Source: Pedobacter frigiditerrae (GTDB taxonomy: Bacteria; Bacteroidota; Bacteroidia; Sphingobacteriales; Sphingobacteriaceae). From it: a stretch of DNA of 64,000 nt. The position numbers were made by a program, and so were the translations under genes. The stretch spans positions 186,001 through 250,000 of the forward strand of contig NZ_SJSK01000001.1 of assembly GCF_004331645.1 (NCBI RefSeq), given 5' to 3'. Positions 18,467-26,943 of this stretch are shown here, one piece after another; the stretch's first letter is position 1; every line of letters begins with the position of its first letter. A model generated the notes under the pieces. It did no database searches, had not been told where the DNA came from, and saw only the letters and a list, made by a program, of their open reading frames with translations.

Positions 18467-20230
18467 TTAGTTCTTAGCCTTTTCTGCTTTTCGTTCTGTT
18501 CGTTTTTTTATTCGCTCTGCTTTTTTGCTGGGAACTGGTTCTTTCATGGGCTTTACCGGAACAATTCCAAGTCCAACGCTTTCTCGTATACCTATAAAAA
18601 CACTCTTCCACATTAGGTTAAAAAATGATGCCTGAGGAACTCTTGTAAAAGTAATATTAGCAACTCTTAGAGGTTCGTCCTTTGTAGGATTATCGTTTTT
18701 AATTAACACTGTGTTTGCCAAAAATGATAATAAGCCTTTCTTTTCCTTTACCCCATTTTCATCTTCTTTTAGAAGGTTAACTTTTAAATCGTTGTAAGCG
18801 AATTTTACCACACCGGCACTTCCTCTTTCGTTCGCATTAATGGTAAAATCTACACTTTTAACACTTCCGGTATTAATAGAAACCAAACCCAAAGACCTAG
18901 AAAGCGGATTTAATACCTTCAAATCAAACGGACTTACGTGCCCCATATAGCTAAAAGCAGCATCTTTTGAAGTTAAATTGAAATCGATTTTAACATTCAA
19001 TTTTGCTGTTCCCATTACATAGGTAGTTAAATCTGCATAAGCGTGATTTCTCTTAGTTAATCTTAAAGAATCATTGGTTATATTTAAAATTTGTCCGCTT
19101 AAATTATCCAGTTTTAAAGTTCCACGTTCCTTAGTTTTTGGGTTATACTCTGTGTAAGCAATATCCAGTTTATTTAAGGTTAAGGTATCAATCAAGGTTT
19201 CTATACCTAATCTTTTTAACGCATTGTGCGGATAATTTCTTCCCTTGTTAAAACCTGCAGGTGGCAATTCCCTATTTAAAAACACCGCAACTTTTGCTGG
19301 CCCTATGTTTAATCTCTTAGCGTGTAAATTTCCATCATTATTTAAGGAAATGAAGTCTATTCCACTAAAACTTAACTCATCAAACTTCAAATCATAACGG
19401 TCCTTTTGTGCATTGTATTTTCTACTAAAAGCCAAGTCTGGATACATCGGAATTAGTTGAACACCAACAACTCTCAACGTTTTTTTATTCAAGGAACCTC
19501 TTACCGTATCCACCTTGATGGTGTACATTTTATCCGTTGTTAAAGAACGATAATCGGCCATTGCAAAGGCAATATCTTTAGCGTGAAAAACCCTGGTTGT
19601 ATCAAATTGCGCTAATGAATCTATTAAAACATCTTTCACATTAATACTCAAATGTTTAACGGCATTTAATTTTTTCGAACCGTTGTAATAATCAAAATCA
19701 GCATCAATTACTTTAATATTTAAAACTCTAATTGATTTTAATGACTTAGAAATTTGCTGGTATAATGTTCTATCATCATCAAGTGTATCAGTTCTTTTAG
19801 GCACTTTATGATAAACCATATCAATGGATGGATTATCCAATATGATATCATTCATGATAATTTCCTTACTGAAATAAGCCTTCAAAACACTTACTCGTTT
19901 CAGGTTTAAGTGCGCCAGTTTAATTCTAAATAAATGCGCTGGTGCTCTTTTTATCGATTTTAGCTGATTAAAAACTGTAGTATCTGGAGTTAATTTAATA
20001 CTATCTAAAACGATGGTTCCAGTAACCAAATTTAAATGGATATCTTGAAAATCAATTTTATATAAATGATTAGAACCTTCGTAAACGCCGGCTTTAATTT
20101 TTTCTGTTAATAGCGGTTTCCACTTTGCACTAAAGTAAATGGCAACTCCTCCAATTAAAATAATAAGCGTTAGCGAAATACCTCCTACCCAAGTAAGTAT
20201 TTTTTTTGTATTGCGTTTTTTAGCTGGCAT
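18467..20230 (-). CDS. AsmA-like membrane-anchored envelope protein, paralogue 2
   Basis: A 587-residue protein. I choose the ATG at 20230 (MPAKKRNTKK) over 20254 because a basic cluster directly before the membrane helix (about 14-34) gives the same layout as paralogue 1. Shared landmarks include FSAKWKPLLTEKIKAGVYEGSN, GTIVLDSIKLTPDT, the C-terminal ASFFNLMWKSVF segment and a Lys/Arg-rich end. Together with paralogue 1 it may form an envelope-spanning lipid-transfer or assembly module; that is inference. It is divergent from miaB, and the 136-bp shared upstream region contains a TGACA/TGTCA palindrome. Confidence 0.7.
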   Translation of the reverse strand: MPAKKRNTKKILTWVGGISLTLIILIGGVAIYFSAKWKPLLTEKIKAGVYEGSNHLYKIDFQDIHLNLVTGTIVLDSIKLTPDTTVFNQLKSIKRAPAHLFRIKLAHLNLKRVSVLKAYFSKEIIMNDIILDNPSIDMVYHKVPKRTDTLDDDRTLYQQISKSLKSIRVLNIKVIDADFDYYNGSKKLNAVKHLSINVKDVLIDSLAQFDTTRVFHAKDIAFAMADYRSLTTDKMYTIKVDTVRGSLNKKTLRVVGVQLIPMYPDLAFSRKYNAQKDRYDLKFDELSFSGIDFISLNNDGNLHAKRLNIGPAKVAVFLNRELPPAGFNKGRNYPHNALKRLGIETLIDTLTLNKLDIAYTEYNPKTKERGTLKLDNLSGQILNITNDSLRLTKRNHAYADLTTYVMGTAKLNVKIDFNLTSKDAAFSYMGHVSPFDLKVLNPLSRSLGLVSINTGSVKSVDFTINANERGSAGVVKFAYNDLKVNLLKEDENGVKEKKGLLSFLANTVLIKNDNPTKDEPLRVANITFTRVPQASFFNLMWKSVFIGIRESVGLGIVPVKPMKEPVPSKKAERIKKRTERKAEKAKN

Positions 20231-20302
20231 AAAATGATTTAAGTAATAACCCAAATCTTAGCCGCATTGTTTGAATTTTGTAAGGAGAGTTATTTTTGAT
20301 GC

Positions 20303-20315
20303 TGACAATTTGTCA
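20303..20315. promoter_or_regulatory. TGACA-N3-TGTCA palindrome upstream of the miaB/sigma-54-activator operon
   Basis: Palindromic half sites TGACA and TGTCA separated by ATT. They overlap the TTTG (20309-20312) that lies 21 bp before the TATTTTTG -7 element, so a bound protein would cover the -33 region. TGACA half sites recur upstream of groES at 30439, 30472 and 30490. Confidence 0.45.
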
Positions 20316-20333
20316 TTTATAAATTATATTTTG

Positions 20334-20341
20334 TATTTTTG
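20334..20341 (+). promoter_or_regulatory. -7 promoter element of the miaB operon (TATTTTTG)
   Basis: TATTTTTG with a TTTG 21 bp upstream (20309-20312) gives a complete Bacteroidota sigma-A-type promoter. The start codon follows 25 bases later. Confidence 0.6.
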
Positions 20342-20366
20342 AAACCCCAATAAAATTGAATAATTG

Positions 20367-21908
20367 ATGATTGATTTACAGCTTACGGAAAAGAAACACG
20401 ATGAAGAGCGCCAGGGAGAGGCTTTACTTTTAGAAACTCCAAAAAAAGGCGACGGCAGAAAACTGTACATTGAAAGTTATGGTTGCCAAATGAATTTTGC
20501 AGATAGCGAAATCGTTGCATCAATTTTAGCTGATACAGGTTTTGAAACTACTGGAGATTATCATCAAGCAGATGTTATTTTCATCAACACCTGTTCTATT
20601 CGCGAAAACGCTGAAACTCGTGTTCGTAATCGCCTCTCACAATTTGGTGTAGAGAAAAGAAGAAACCCGAAATTAATTGTTGGCGTTTTGGGCTGTATGG
20701 CCGAGCGTTTAAAAGCTAAATTCTTAGAAGAAGAAAAATTAGTGGACGTGGTTGTTGGTCCAGATGCTTACCGTGATTTACCTGGGTTAATTAGCCAGGT
20801 AGAAGAAGGACATAAAGCAGTAAACGTAATTTTATCTCGCGAAGAAACTTATGCAGATGTTAGTCCGGTTCGTTTAAATAGCAATGGCATTACTGCTTTC
20901 GTAACCATTATGCGTGGGTGTGACAACATGTGTTCTTTCTGTGTTGTACCCTTTACTCGTGGTCGTGAGCGCAGCAGAGACCCATTTTCTATCATTAACG
21001 AATGTAAAGATTTATTTGAAAATGGCTATCGCGAAGTTACTTTGTTAGGGCAGAATGTTGATTCATATCATTGGACAAAACCAAAAGCTGACCAAGCTAT
21101 AACAAATGATTTGGCCGACGAAATGAATACTTTAACCGGCGATGCCTTATTGGAGGCTTTAACTAATAAAACCGATTTACCAGGAACACGTAGAGATGAA
21201 CACCTAATTGCGGAAGAGGGATCGATGAACTTCGCTCAATTATTGGCTTTGGTTGCTGAAATTAGTCCGAATTTACGAGTTCGTTTTTCTACTTCACATC
21301 CAAAAGACATTACCGACGAAGTTTTATACACCATTGCTAAATACGATAACATTTGCAATTACATTCACTTGCCTGTTCAATCGGGTAATTCGAGGATTTT
21401 AGCTTTAATGAATCGTACTTATACCCGCGAATGGTACATGAACAGAATTGATGCCATCCGCAGCATTATACCAGGTTGCGCCATCTCGGCTGATATTATC
21501 GCAGGGTTCTGCACCGAAACAGAAGAAGAACACCAAGATACGTTGAGCATTATGGATTATGCGAGATACAATTTCGCTTACACCTTCTCCTACTCAGAGC
21601 GCCCTGGAACTTTGGCTGCTCGTAAATACACAGATGATGTTCCAGACGATATTAAAGCCCGTAGATTGGCAGAAATATTCAAAAAACAGCAAGAAGATTC
21701 ATTGGCTTGCCTAGAAGATTTTGTTGGTAAAACAGTTAAGGTTTTAATTGAAGGTTACTCTAAAAAGTCAGACAAAGAGTATAGGGGTCGAAATGACGAA
21801 AATGCGATGGTTGTTTTTCCAGTTACCGATTCAGTAAAACCAGGCGACTATGCAAATGTTTATATAGAACGTTGCACATCTGCTACACTTTTAGGAAGAA
21901 TAGCCTAA
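20367..21908 (+). CDS. miaB: tRNA-2-methylthio-N6-dimethylallyladenosine synthase MiaB
   Basis: Radical-SAM methylthiotransferase that modifies A37 of tRNAs reading UNN codons. The ATG at 20367 is used; the frame also has a TTG one codon earlier. The N-terminal UPF0004 domain carries the auxiliary-cluster cysteines in [17 protein letters not shown] and GVLGCMAE. The radical-SAM motif is CDNMCSFC near residue 186. A C-terminal TRAM domain ends the protein. At 513 residues it is longer than many homologues because of an extra acidic segment of about 50 residues after [11 protein letters not shown]. It is the first gene of an operon that continues with the sigma-54 activator, lptE and secG. Confidence 0.96.
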   Translation: MIDLQLTEKKHDEERQGEALLLETPKKGDGRKLYIESYGCQMNFADSEIVASILADTGFETTGDYHQADVIFINTCSIRENAETRVRNRLSQFGVEKRRNPKLIVGVLGCMAERLKAKFLEEEKLVDVVVGPDAYRDLPGLISQVEEGHKAVNVILSREETYADVSPVRLNSNGITAFVTIMRGCDNMCSFCVVPFTRGRERSRDPFSIINECKDLFENGYREVTLLGQNVDSYHWTKPKADQAITNDLADEMNTLTGDALLEALTNKTDLPGTRRDEHLIAEEGSMNFAQLLALVAEISPNLRVRFSTSHPKDITDEVLYTIAKYDNICNYIHLPVQSGNSRILALMNRTYTREWYMNRIDAIRSIIPGCAISADIIAGFCTETEEEHQDTLSIMDYARYNFAYTFSYSERPGTLAARKYTDDVPDDIKARRLAEIFKKQQEDSLACLEDFVGKTVKVLIEGYSKKSDKEYRGRNDENAMVVFPVTDSVKPGDYANVYIERCTSATLLGRIA

Positions 21909-21950
21909 GCTTAAAGAACAAGGATAAAGAAGCAACAATTAGCAATGCCG

Positions 21951-21982
21951 TCTTGATACTTGATACTAAATACTTGATACTA
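21951..21982 (-). repeat. Dispersed 32-bp repeat, copy 2
   Basis: Inverted copy of the 7775-7806 element, made of TTGATACT words, matching at 29 of 32 positions by eye. It ends one base before the start codon of the sigma-54 activator, so it forms that gene's leader. Confidence 0.7.
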
Positions 21983-21983
21983 A

Positions 21984-23213
21984 ATGGATATACAAGATAT
22001 AAAAAATAGGTTCGGGATAATTGGTGGTTCGCCGCTGTTAAACCGTGCTATAGATACTGCCAGACAAGTTGCCCCTACAGACATGTCGGTATTAATTACC
22101 GGAGAAAGTGGTAGTGGTAAGGAAGTTTTTTCTCATATTATCCATCAAATGAGCACTCGTAAACATGGTGCTTTTATTGCGGTAAACTGTGGTGCAATTC
22201 CAGAAGGCACAATAGATTCAGAATTATTTGGTCACGAAAAAGGCTCTTTTACTGGCGCACATGAAGCTCGTAAAGGTTATTTTGAAGTTGCCAATGGCGG
22301 AACGATATTTTTAGATGAGGTTGCCGAATTACCATTGGGTACACAAGCTCGTTTGTTACGTATTTTAGAAAGTGGTGAGTATTTACGTGTAGGTTCTTCT
22401 AAGGTTCAAAAAACAGATGTACGTATTATTGCGGCAACAAACGTTGATGTTTATAACAGGGTAAAATCTGGAAAATTTCGTGAAGATTTATACTACAGGT
22501 TAAACACTGTTCCATTGCGCATTCCGGCTTTGCATGAACGCAAGGAAGATATTTATTTATTGTTCCGTAAGTTCTCTGCAGATTTTAGCGATAAATACCG
22601 CAGTCCGGGGATTCAGTTAGAACCAGAAGCCATTCAGATTTTAAGCAATTACAGCTGGCCAGGAAATGTTAGGCAGTTGAAAAATATTGCAGAGCAAATT
22701 TGCGTTCTAGAAAAAGACAGAAATGTAAGCGGACAAGCTTTGTTAAATTATATTCCGAATGAACAAGGAAGTAATTTACCGATGACGCTTAATGGAAACA
22801 GCAAAGAAGATTTTTCTGAAAGAGATATTTTGTACAAGGTTCTTTTCGATATGAAAAAGGACATGATGGAGTTGAAAAAATTGGTAGCAGAGATTATTCA
22901 GAATGGTGGCAATACATCGCATATCATGGCAGACAACCCTCAGTTCATTAATCAGTTATATCAAGAAGTTGATATGCCTAACAACAATGAGTCAACTTTA
23001 ACAATTAAACATCCATCGCAAAATGCGCCAACAGAATATAACTATGCACATGATGCCGAGGAAGTTGAAGAATCATTATCCTTAGTAGATAAAGAATCTG
23101 ACTTAATTAAAAAAGCATTAAAGAAACATAAAGGCAAACGTAAATTTGCTGCACAAGAATTGGGTATTTCAGAACGTACATTATACCGTAAGATAAAAGA
23201 ACTTAACCTATAA
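21984..23213 (+). CDS. Sigma-54-dependent transcriptional activator without receiver domain
   Basis: A 409-residue enhancer-binding protein that uses ATP hydrolysis to open sigma-54 promoters. The AAA+ domain starts almost at residue 1: Walker A GESGSGKE, the sigma-54-contact loop with GSFTGA (the first A of GAFTGA replaced by S), Walker B GGTIFLDEV, and an arginine-finger region. A linker follows, then a C-terminal Fis-type helix-turn-helix (KRKFAAQELGISERTLYRKIKEL). No N-terminal sensor domain exists, so activity is probably set by expression level or a partner. It sits between miaB and lptE, two bases from the latter, in what I recall as a conserved Bacteroidota arrangement. Target promoters are not known. 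Confidence 0.92.
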   Translation: MDIQDIKNRFGIIGGSPLLNRAIDTARQVAPTDMSVLITGESGSGKEVFSHIIHQMSTRKHGAFIAVNCGAIPEGTIDSELFGHEKGSFTGAHEARKGYFEVANGGTIFLDEVAELPLGTQARLLRILESGEYLRVGSSKVQKTDVRIIAATNVDVYNRVKSGKFREDLYYRLNTVPLRIPALHERKEDIYLLFRKFSADFSDKYRSPGIQLEPEAIQILSNYSWPGNVRQLKNIAEQICVLEKDRNVSGQALLNYIPNEQGSNLPMTLNGNSKEDFSERDILYKVLFDMKKDMMELKKLVAEIIQNGGNTSHIMADNPQFINQLYQEVDMPNNNESTLTIKHPSQNAPTEYNYAHDAEEVEESLSLVDKESDLIKKALKKHKGKRKFAAQELGISERTLYRKIKELNL

Positions 23214-23215
23214 CC

Positions 23216-23725
23216 ATGAGGAAAATCATATTCATTTTAGCAGTTGTTATTTCACTAAGCGGGTGTTATACATTTAAAGGTGCTTCTATCCCACCAGAAA
23301 TGAAAACAATTAACATTTCACTTTTCGAGAACAAAGCACCCTTAGTAATCCCAACTTTAAGTAATGATTTTACTGAATCCTTAAAAACTTATATCCGTAA
23401 TCAAAGTAATTTAACTATTACGCAACAGCAAGAAGCAGATGCAAGCTTTACGGGTGAGATTGTAGATTACAACATTAAACCAATTGCCATACAAGACAAC
23501 ACCAGACCGGTTGCTGGTGCCAATCGCTTAACCATAACTGTTAAAGTTAAATACATCAATAACATTAAGGACCATGAAAAAGAAGGCTTTGATGAAAGCT
23601 TTACAGCTTTCACAGATTTTTCGTTAGCAGGTCAATCTTTGCAATCCATTCAAGATAAATTGATTAAGGAAGTAAACGTAAAGCTTACCGAAAATATATT
23701 TAATCGTGCTTTCGCACAATGGTAA
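23216..23725 (+). CDS. lptE: LPS-assembly lipoprotein LptE
   Basis: A 169-residue outer-membrane lipoprotein that should plug LptD during lipopolysaccharide insertion. The signal peptide ends in the lipobox LSGC (C17), followed by YTFKGASIPPEMKTINISLFENKA, the standard opening of Bacteroidota LptE. The rest is alpha/beta, with SLQSIQDKLIKEVNVKLTENIFNRAFAQW at the C-terminus. It starts two bases after the sigma-54 activator stop, so the two are tightly coupled. lptD is not in the window. Confidence 0.88.
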   Translation: MRKIIFILAVVISLSGCYTFKGASIPPEMKTINISLFENKAPLVIPTLSNDFTESLKTYIRNQSNLTITQQQEADASFTGEIVDYNIKPIAIQDNTRPVAGANRLTITVKVKYINNIKDHEKEGFDESFTAFTDFSLAGQSLQSIQDKLIKEVNVKLTENIFNRAFAQW

Positions 23726-23757
23726 CAATATCACATTTCAATTATTAACTTAGCAAC

Positions 23758-25023
23758 ATGGAGCTAGATCTACATACTAAACAACACCTCGCAAATTTAT
23801 TGGCAAAACCAGTTATGGTTTCGTCAGCAGATACCGATTTGTTGTCAGATTTAGTTAAAAAATATCCTTATTATCAGCCTTTACATTTATTATTAGCTAA
23901 GGCCAATGCAAACGATTCTACTTTAGCAACTGCAGCTTTATATAATGGTGGTGCTTTGTTGCATCAAGTCATTTATCAAACAGAAAGTTTAATTACCAGC
24001 AAATTAAATTTAGTTCCTGTTGACGCCATCAAGGCGGATGAAAATCAAACCTACGAGCAGATAGAAAGTGTAGAAGATTTGGAACTTGCCGAAACTTTAA
24101 CAGATGAGCAAGAAACTTTTGAGGAAATCACTGAGATAAAGGCAAGTCCTGTAACTGAGGATAAGGTTGAGACTGAGGTAGAAGATGAGGTTGACGAAGA
24201 AGTTTACGAAGAAATAGCTGAGTTAAACATTACTCCGGCAGTAGAACCTGAAAAAGAAGAGGAGAAAACTTTTGAAGAAATAGCTGAAGTTGACACTGCT
24301 GCTTTTGTTCCTGTTTTAACTAAGGCTCAGGACGAGATTAAGATCAAAGATGAGGTTAAGGAAGAAAGTTTGCCTGATCAATTAGCAATAGAAAGTATTG
24401 TAGCATCAGACTTTTTTGCATTCGAAAAAAGCTTTACTACTGAAGTTTCCGCGACACCAAAAAGCGAGACTAAAGTATTTACACATCCAGAAGAGTACGA
24501 CCAAGAAGCAGAAGCGCAAACGGTTAGCAAATACGATGATGATAAATTGCCTTATACCTTTTTATGGTGGTTAGCAAAAACACGTGCAGCGCATGAGCAG
24601 ATTTTTCAACCTTATGTTACGCCGAAAAAGACTAACAACACTCCTGCTGTTCAAGGCGAATTACAGCAACAATATGTGGAGCACATCTTCCATTTGCAAA
24701 CACCATTTAATATTGCCGATGAAGCTAATAAAGGACCGCTAAACAAGCAAATTGTACATAAAGGGACCGATATTATAGATTCGTTCATTAAAAACGAGCC
24801 ACAAATAAGACCACCAAAGGCAGAGCAAATCAACAATGAGAACAAGGCAAAGAAAAGTGCCGAAGACCATAACGATCTAGTTTCAGAAACTTTGGCGGCA
24901 ATTTATATCGAGCAAACGCTTTACCACAAGGCTATAGATACTTATGAAAAATTAAGTTTGAAATTTCCAGAAAAAAGCCGTTACTTTGCCGACCTTATTC
25001 AATCTCTAGAAAAGAAAATTTAA
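23758..25023 (+). CDS. Conserved hypothetical protein with acidic linker and C-terminal TPR-like helices
   Basis: A 421-residue protein of unknown function lying between lptE and secG. It has three parts. A helical N-terminus of about 80 residues (LVKKYPYYQPLHLLLAKA) looks like the start of a TPR. A long, very acidic low-complexity centre (about 95-235) is rich in Glu with repeated EEIAE-like words. The C-terminus has helices AAIYIEQTLYHKAIDTYEKL and KSRYFADLIQSLEKK, typical of a TPR unit. There is no signal peptide or membrane helix. Position suggests a link with envelope biogenesis, but no function can be assigned. Confidence 0.75.
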   Translation: MELDLHTKQHLANLLAKPVMVSSADTDLLSDLVKKYPYYQPLHLLLAKANANDSTLATAALYNGGALLHQVIYQTESLITSKLNLVPVDAIKADENQTYEQIESVEDLELAETLTDEQETFEEITEIKASPVTEDKVETEVEDEVDEEVYEEIAELNITPAVEPEKEEEKTFEEIAEVDTAAFVPVLTKAQDEIKIKDEVKEESLPDQLAIESIVASDFFAFEKSFTTEVSATPKSETKVFTHPEEYDQEAEAQTVSKYDDDKLPYTFLWWLAKTRAAHEQIFQPYVTPKKTNNTPAVQGELQQQYVEHIFHLQTPFNIADEANKGPLNKQIVHKGTDIIDSFIKNEPQIRPPKAEQINNENKAKKSAEDHNDLVSETLAAIYIEQTLYHKAIDTYEKLSLKFPEKSRYFADLIQSLEKKI

Positions 25024-25037
25024 CAACATAAAATACC

Positions 25038-25397
25038 ATGGTAACCTTTTTAATCATTTTATTAATTATTTTTTGCATCGCATTAGGCGGATTTGTTTTA
25101 ATACAAAACCCAAAAGGTGGTGGTTTGGCTACTGGCGGTTCTGGCAGTAACATGTTTGGCGTACAACGTACTGGTGATGTTTTAGAAAAAGGCACTTGGG
25201 TATTGTTAACCTTAATTGTAGTTTGTTCATTAGCAATTACCACTGTTGGTAAATCTGGTGGTGGTGCATCTGCAGGCGCTTCTAAAATTGACGATAAGAT
25301 CAGCAAACAAGCTAATCCTTCTATTTTGGGTGGCGGTACTAAATCTGCTACACCAGCTGCAACTCCTGCAAAAACTGCAGATACTACTAAAAAATAA
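25038..25397 (+). CDS. secG: Preprotein translocase subunit SecG
   Basis: A 119-residue small subunit of the SecYEG channel. Two membrane helices (about 3-20 and 53-73) flank the conserved cytoplasmic loop IQNPKGGGLATGGSGSNMFG. A low-complexity Ala/Thr/Lys tail follows, as often seen in Bacteroidota SecG. It is the last gene of the miaB operon, 14 bases after the TPR-like gene, and a good terminator follows at 25419-25450. secA lies elsewhere in this window, not in the operon. Confidence 0.92.
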   Translation: MVTFLIILLIIFCIALGGFVLIQNPKGGGLATGGSGSNMFGVQRTGDVLEKGTWVLLTLIVVCSLAITTVGKSGGGASAGASKIDDKISKQANPSILGGGTKSATPAATPAKTADTTKK

Positions 25398-25418
25398 TTT
25401 CATTAAACGAAATAGTGA

Positions 25419-25450
25419 AAACTCTTGAGCGAAAGTTCAGGAGTTTTTTT
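25419..25450 (+). terminator. Rho-independent terminator after secG
   Basis: Hairpin AAACTCTTGA / TCAGGAGTTT (one wobble) around an 8-base loop, followed directly by a run of T. Confidence 0.85.
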
Positions 25451-25660
25451 GTTTTAGAAGTTCGTCCCTTGCAAACAGGAAAGCCGAACGGCAACTAATC
25501 GTAAAATAATATAAAAGCGTAACCCTATTTAACTAACGCTAAGACGGATCACTTTCAAAATCTGTGAACCAATTCCATATCTATTTTCAATTAGGGTAAC
25601 CTTAGGTTTAACGATAACCGAATAGATTTACCACTTACCTCAATGTTACTCTCTTACTAT

Positions 25661-25704
25661 CTAAGTCCATAGTAAGTCCATATATAATCCATACTAAGTC
25701 CATA
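25661..25704. repeat. Tandem array of four 11-bp units, array A
   Basis: Four consecutive 11-bp units ending in TCCATA: CTAAGTCCATA, GTAAGTCCATA, TATAATCCATA, CTAAGTCCATA. A further inverted TGGACTTTATAT follows near 25720. Confidence 0.8.
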
Positions 25705-25910
25705 TATTAATAATAAAACTTGGACTTTATATAGATTTTATATACATTTATGATGAAGATTTATTACAGCAATGTTCCTGTGTGATAATTCTAGTTATTA
25801 GCGAGCGTAATAATATCTACCTAGTCCACAACTTTTGCACATGATCAGCTAAGATCCCAGCCAAGCTTCAGACTACACCTAATATTGCTATACCTAGGCG
25901 CCTATAAAAA

Positions 25911-25954
25911 CGAAGGATAAACGTAAGATGAACGAAGGATGGACGTAGGATGGA
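25911..25954. repeat. Tandem array of four 11-bp units, array B
   Basis: Four consecutive 11-bp units: CGAAGGATAAA, CGTAAGATGAA, CGAAGGATGGA, CGTAGGATGGA. Read on the other strand the unit begins TCCAT, as does the rotated unit of array A, so the arrays may be inverted relatives. Confidence 0.8.
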
Positions 25955-26057
25955 ACTTGTAACACTAAGGCTAAACTAATGTAGGGTTAACCTTTTGCCA
26001 CATTGCCCCTACCCTAAGCTCCAAACACCTTGATTCGCATTTGTCAGTTTAATCTCT

Positions 26058-26231
26058 GGTGGGTATTATAACTATCAGTGTTCGGAAGATTAAAAACTAA
26101 CCACATAGGCACATAGTTGATACAGAAGAAACTGCTCAATCCTATGTTTTCTATGTCTCTACCTGCCGGCAGGCAGGTGTGGTTAAAAAATCATTAATAA
26201 ATTTGTTCCGAACAACTGTGGTGTTATCACC
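26058..26231. repeat. Nested imperfect inverted repeat, about 174 bp
   Basis: Outer arms (26058-26086 and 26207-26231) begin GGTG and end TTCGGA on opposite strands. Inner arms carry TAACCACA (from 26098) and TGTGGTTA (26178-26185), with CATAG/CTATG beside them. The centre includes CCTGCCGGCAGGCAGG. It resembles a small mobile-like or REP element without coding capacity. Confidence 0.5.
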
Positions 26232-26274
26232 AATCAGATGTTCTAATTATACAAACTATTAGCCAATCTAAATC

Positions 26275-26595
26275 TTATACAATCGCTAGCGCAGCGTTAA
26301 TCGTTTTTTTAAGGGCTGTAGTTATAACCTCTTTATAAGCATTAAAATTTTCTTCTTTTGCTAAATCTGTGTCGCTTTCTTTTAGCGTTTTTTTAGCCAG
26401 CTTAATAGCCTGTAATTCTTCAGTGTAATGACTTGTAAATACCTCAGGCTCTTTGTTCTTTAAAATTCTAATGGTATGAGAATACTCTTCATGAGTATGT
26501 AACAATACATCAAGACTTTTTTCGATGTAAATACTAACTCCATTTAGCTTAGCCAATAGCTTCTCAAGCTTTACTCTTTCTTTTGTGTAACCCAT
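26275..26595 (-). CDS. Small hypothetical helical protein
   Basis: A 106-residue protein that I do not recognise. The ATG at 26595 (MGYTKERVKLEKL) is preferred over 26613, because a TATATTTG promoter element at 26603-26610 lies inside the longer version. The sequence is Lys/Glu/Leu-rich and predicted almost entirely helical, with no signal peptide or membrane segment; a four-helix or coiled-coil bundle is plausible. It is isolated between two repeat-rich non-coding stretches and shows no operon partner. Confidence 0.6.
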   Translation of the reverse strand: MGYTKERVKLEKLLAKLNGVSIYIEKSLDVLLHTHEEYSHTIRILKNKEPEVFTSHYTEELQAIKLAKKTLKESDTDLAKEENFNAYKEVITTALKKTINAALAIV

Positions 26596-26602
26596 AATGA
26601 TG

Positions 26603-26610
26603 CAAATATA
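26603..26610 (-). promoter_or_regulatory. -7 promoter element of the 26275-26595 gene (TATATTTG)
   Basis: Full TAnnTTTG match seven bases before the chosen ATG. It decides the start and implies a leaderless or near-leaderless transcript. Confidence 0.5.
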
Positions 26611-26613
26611 CAC

Positions 26614-26943
26614 TCTATCAGTAAATTAAATTCTTAATCGAAATAAGTTTAATTTCATTACGATGCCCCGTCGAACTGAATATGAGGGTAGTAAATAATA
26701 TTAACCTCTGGTTGGTGGATCACCAACTATACTTACCGATAAAAAAAATAGTGGATTGGTGATAATACCAGCGAAAAGTAAAAATACCTGCTATCGCATT
26801 ACGATGCCCTCCCGATAACTATCGGGACGAGCTGAGCATGACGGCAACAGTAACCCCTATTTAACCGAAACTATCTTGAAATAAGCTGAATGATCCAAAT
26901 CATCATGTTACATTTTTTGGTTAAGGGCAAGAAATTAATAAGG
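26614..26943. other. Non-coding spacer with short hairpins and REP-like fragments
   Basis: No gene seen. It holds two copies of CATTACGATGCCC (26656-26668 and 26797-26809), the hairpins GTTGGTG-GAT-CACCAAC (26711-26727) and CCCGAT-AACT-ATCGGG (26811-26826), and a GAGCTGAGCATGACGG fragment related to the dispersed REP-like family. Confidence 0.5.

Larger units (their letters stand above)
25451..26274. other. Non-coding, repeat-rich island of about 820 bp
   Basis: No convincing coding frame on either strand. It contains two separate arrays of 11-bp tandem units (25661-25704 and 25911-25954), a nested inverted repeat (26058-26231) and a perfect 14-bp palindrome-like CCTGCCGGCAGG core inside the latter. 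A GTAACCCTATTTAAC word at 25519 recurs, slightly altered, at 26850. I looked for tmRNA and RNase P signatures and saw none. Confidence 0.6.

Noticed and set aside
25451..26274. Possible tmRNA, RNase P RNA or other housekeeping RNA
   Set aside because: I saw none of the conserved core sequences of those RNAs; the region is described as repeat-rich non-coding DNA instead.
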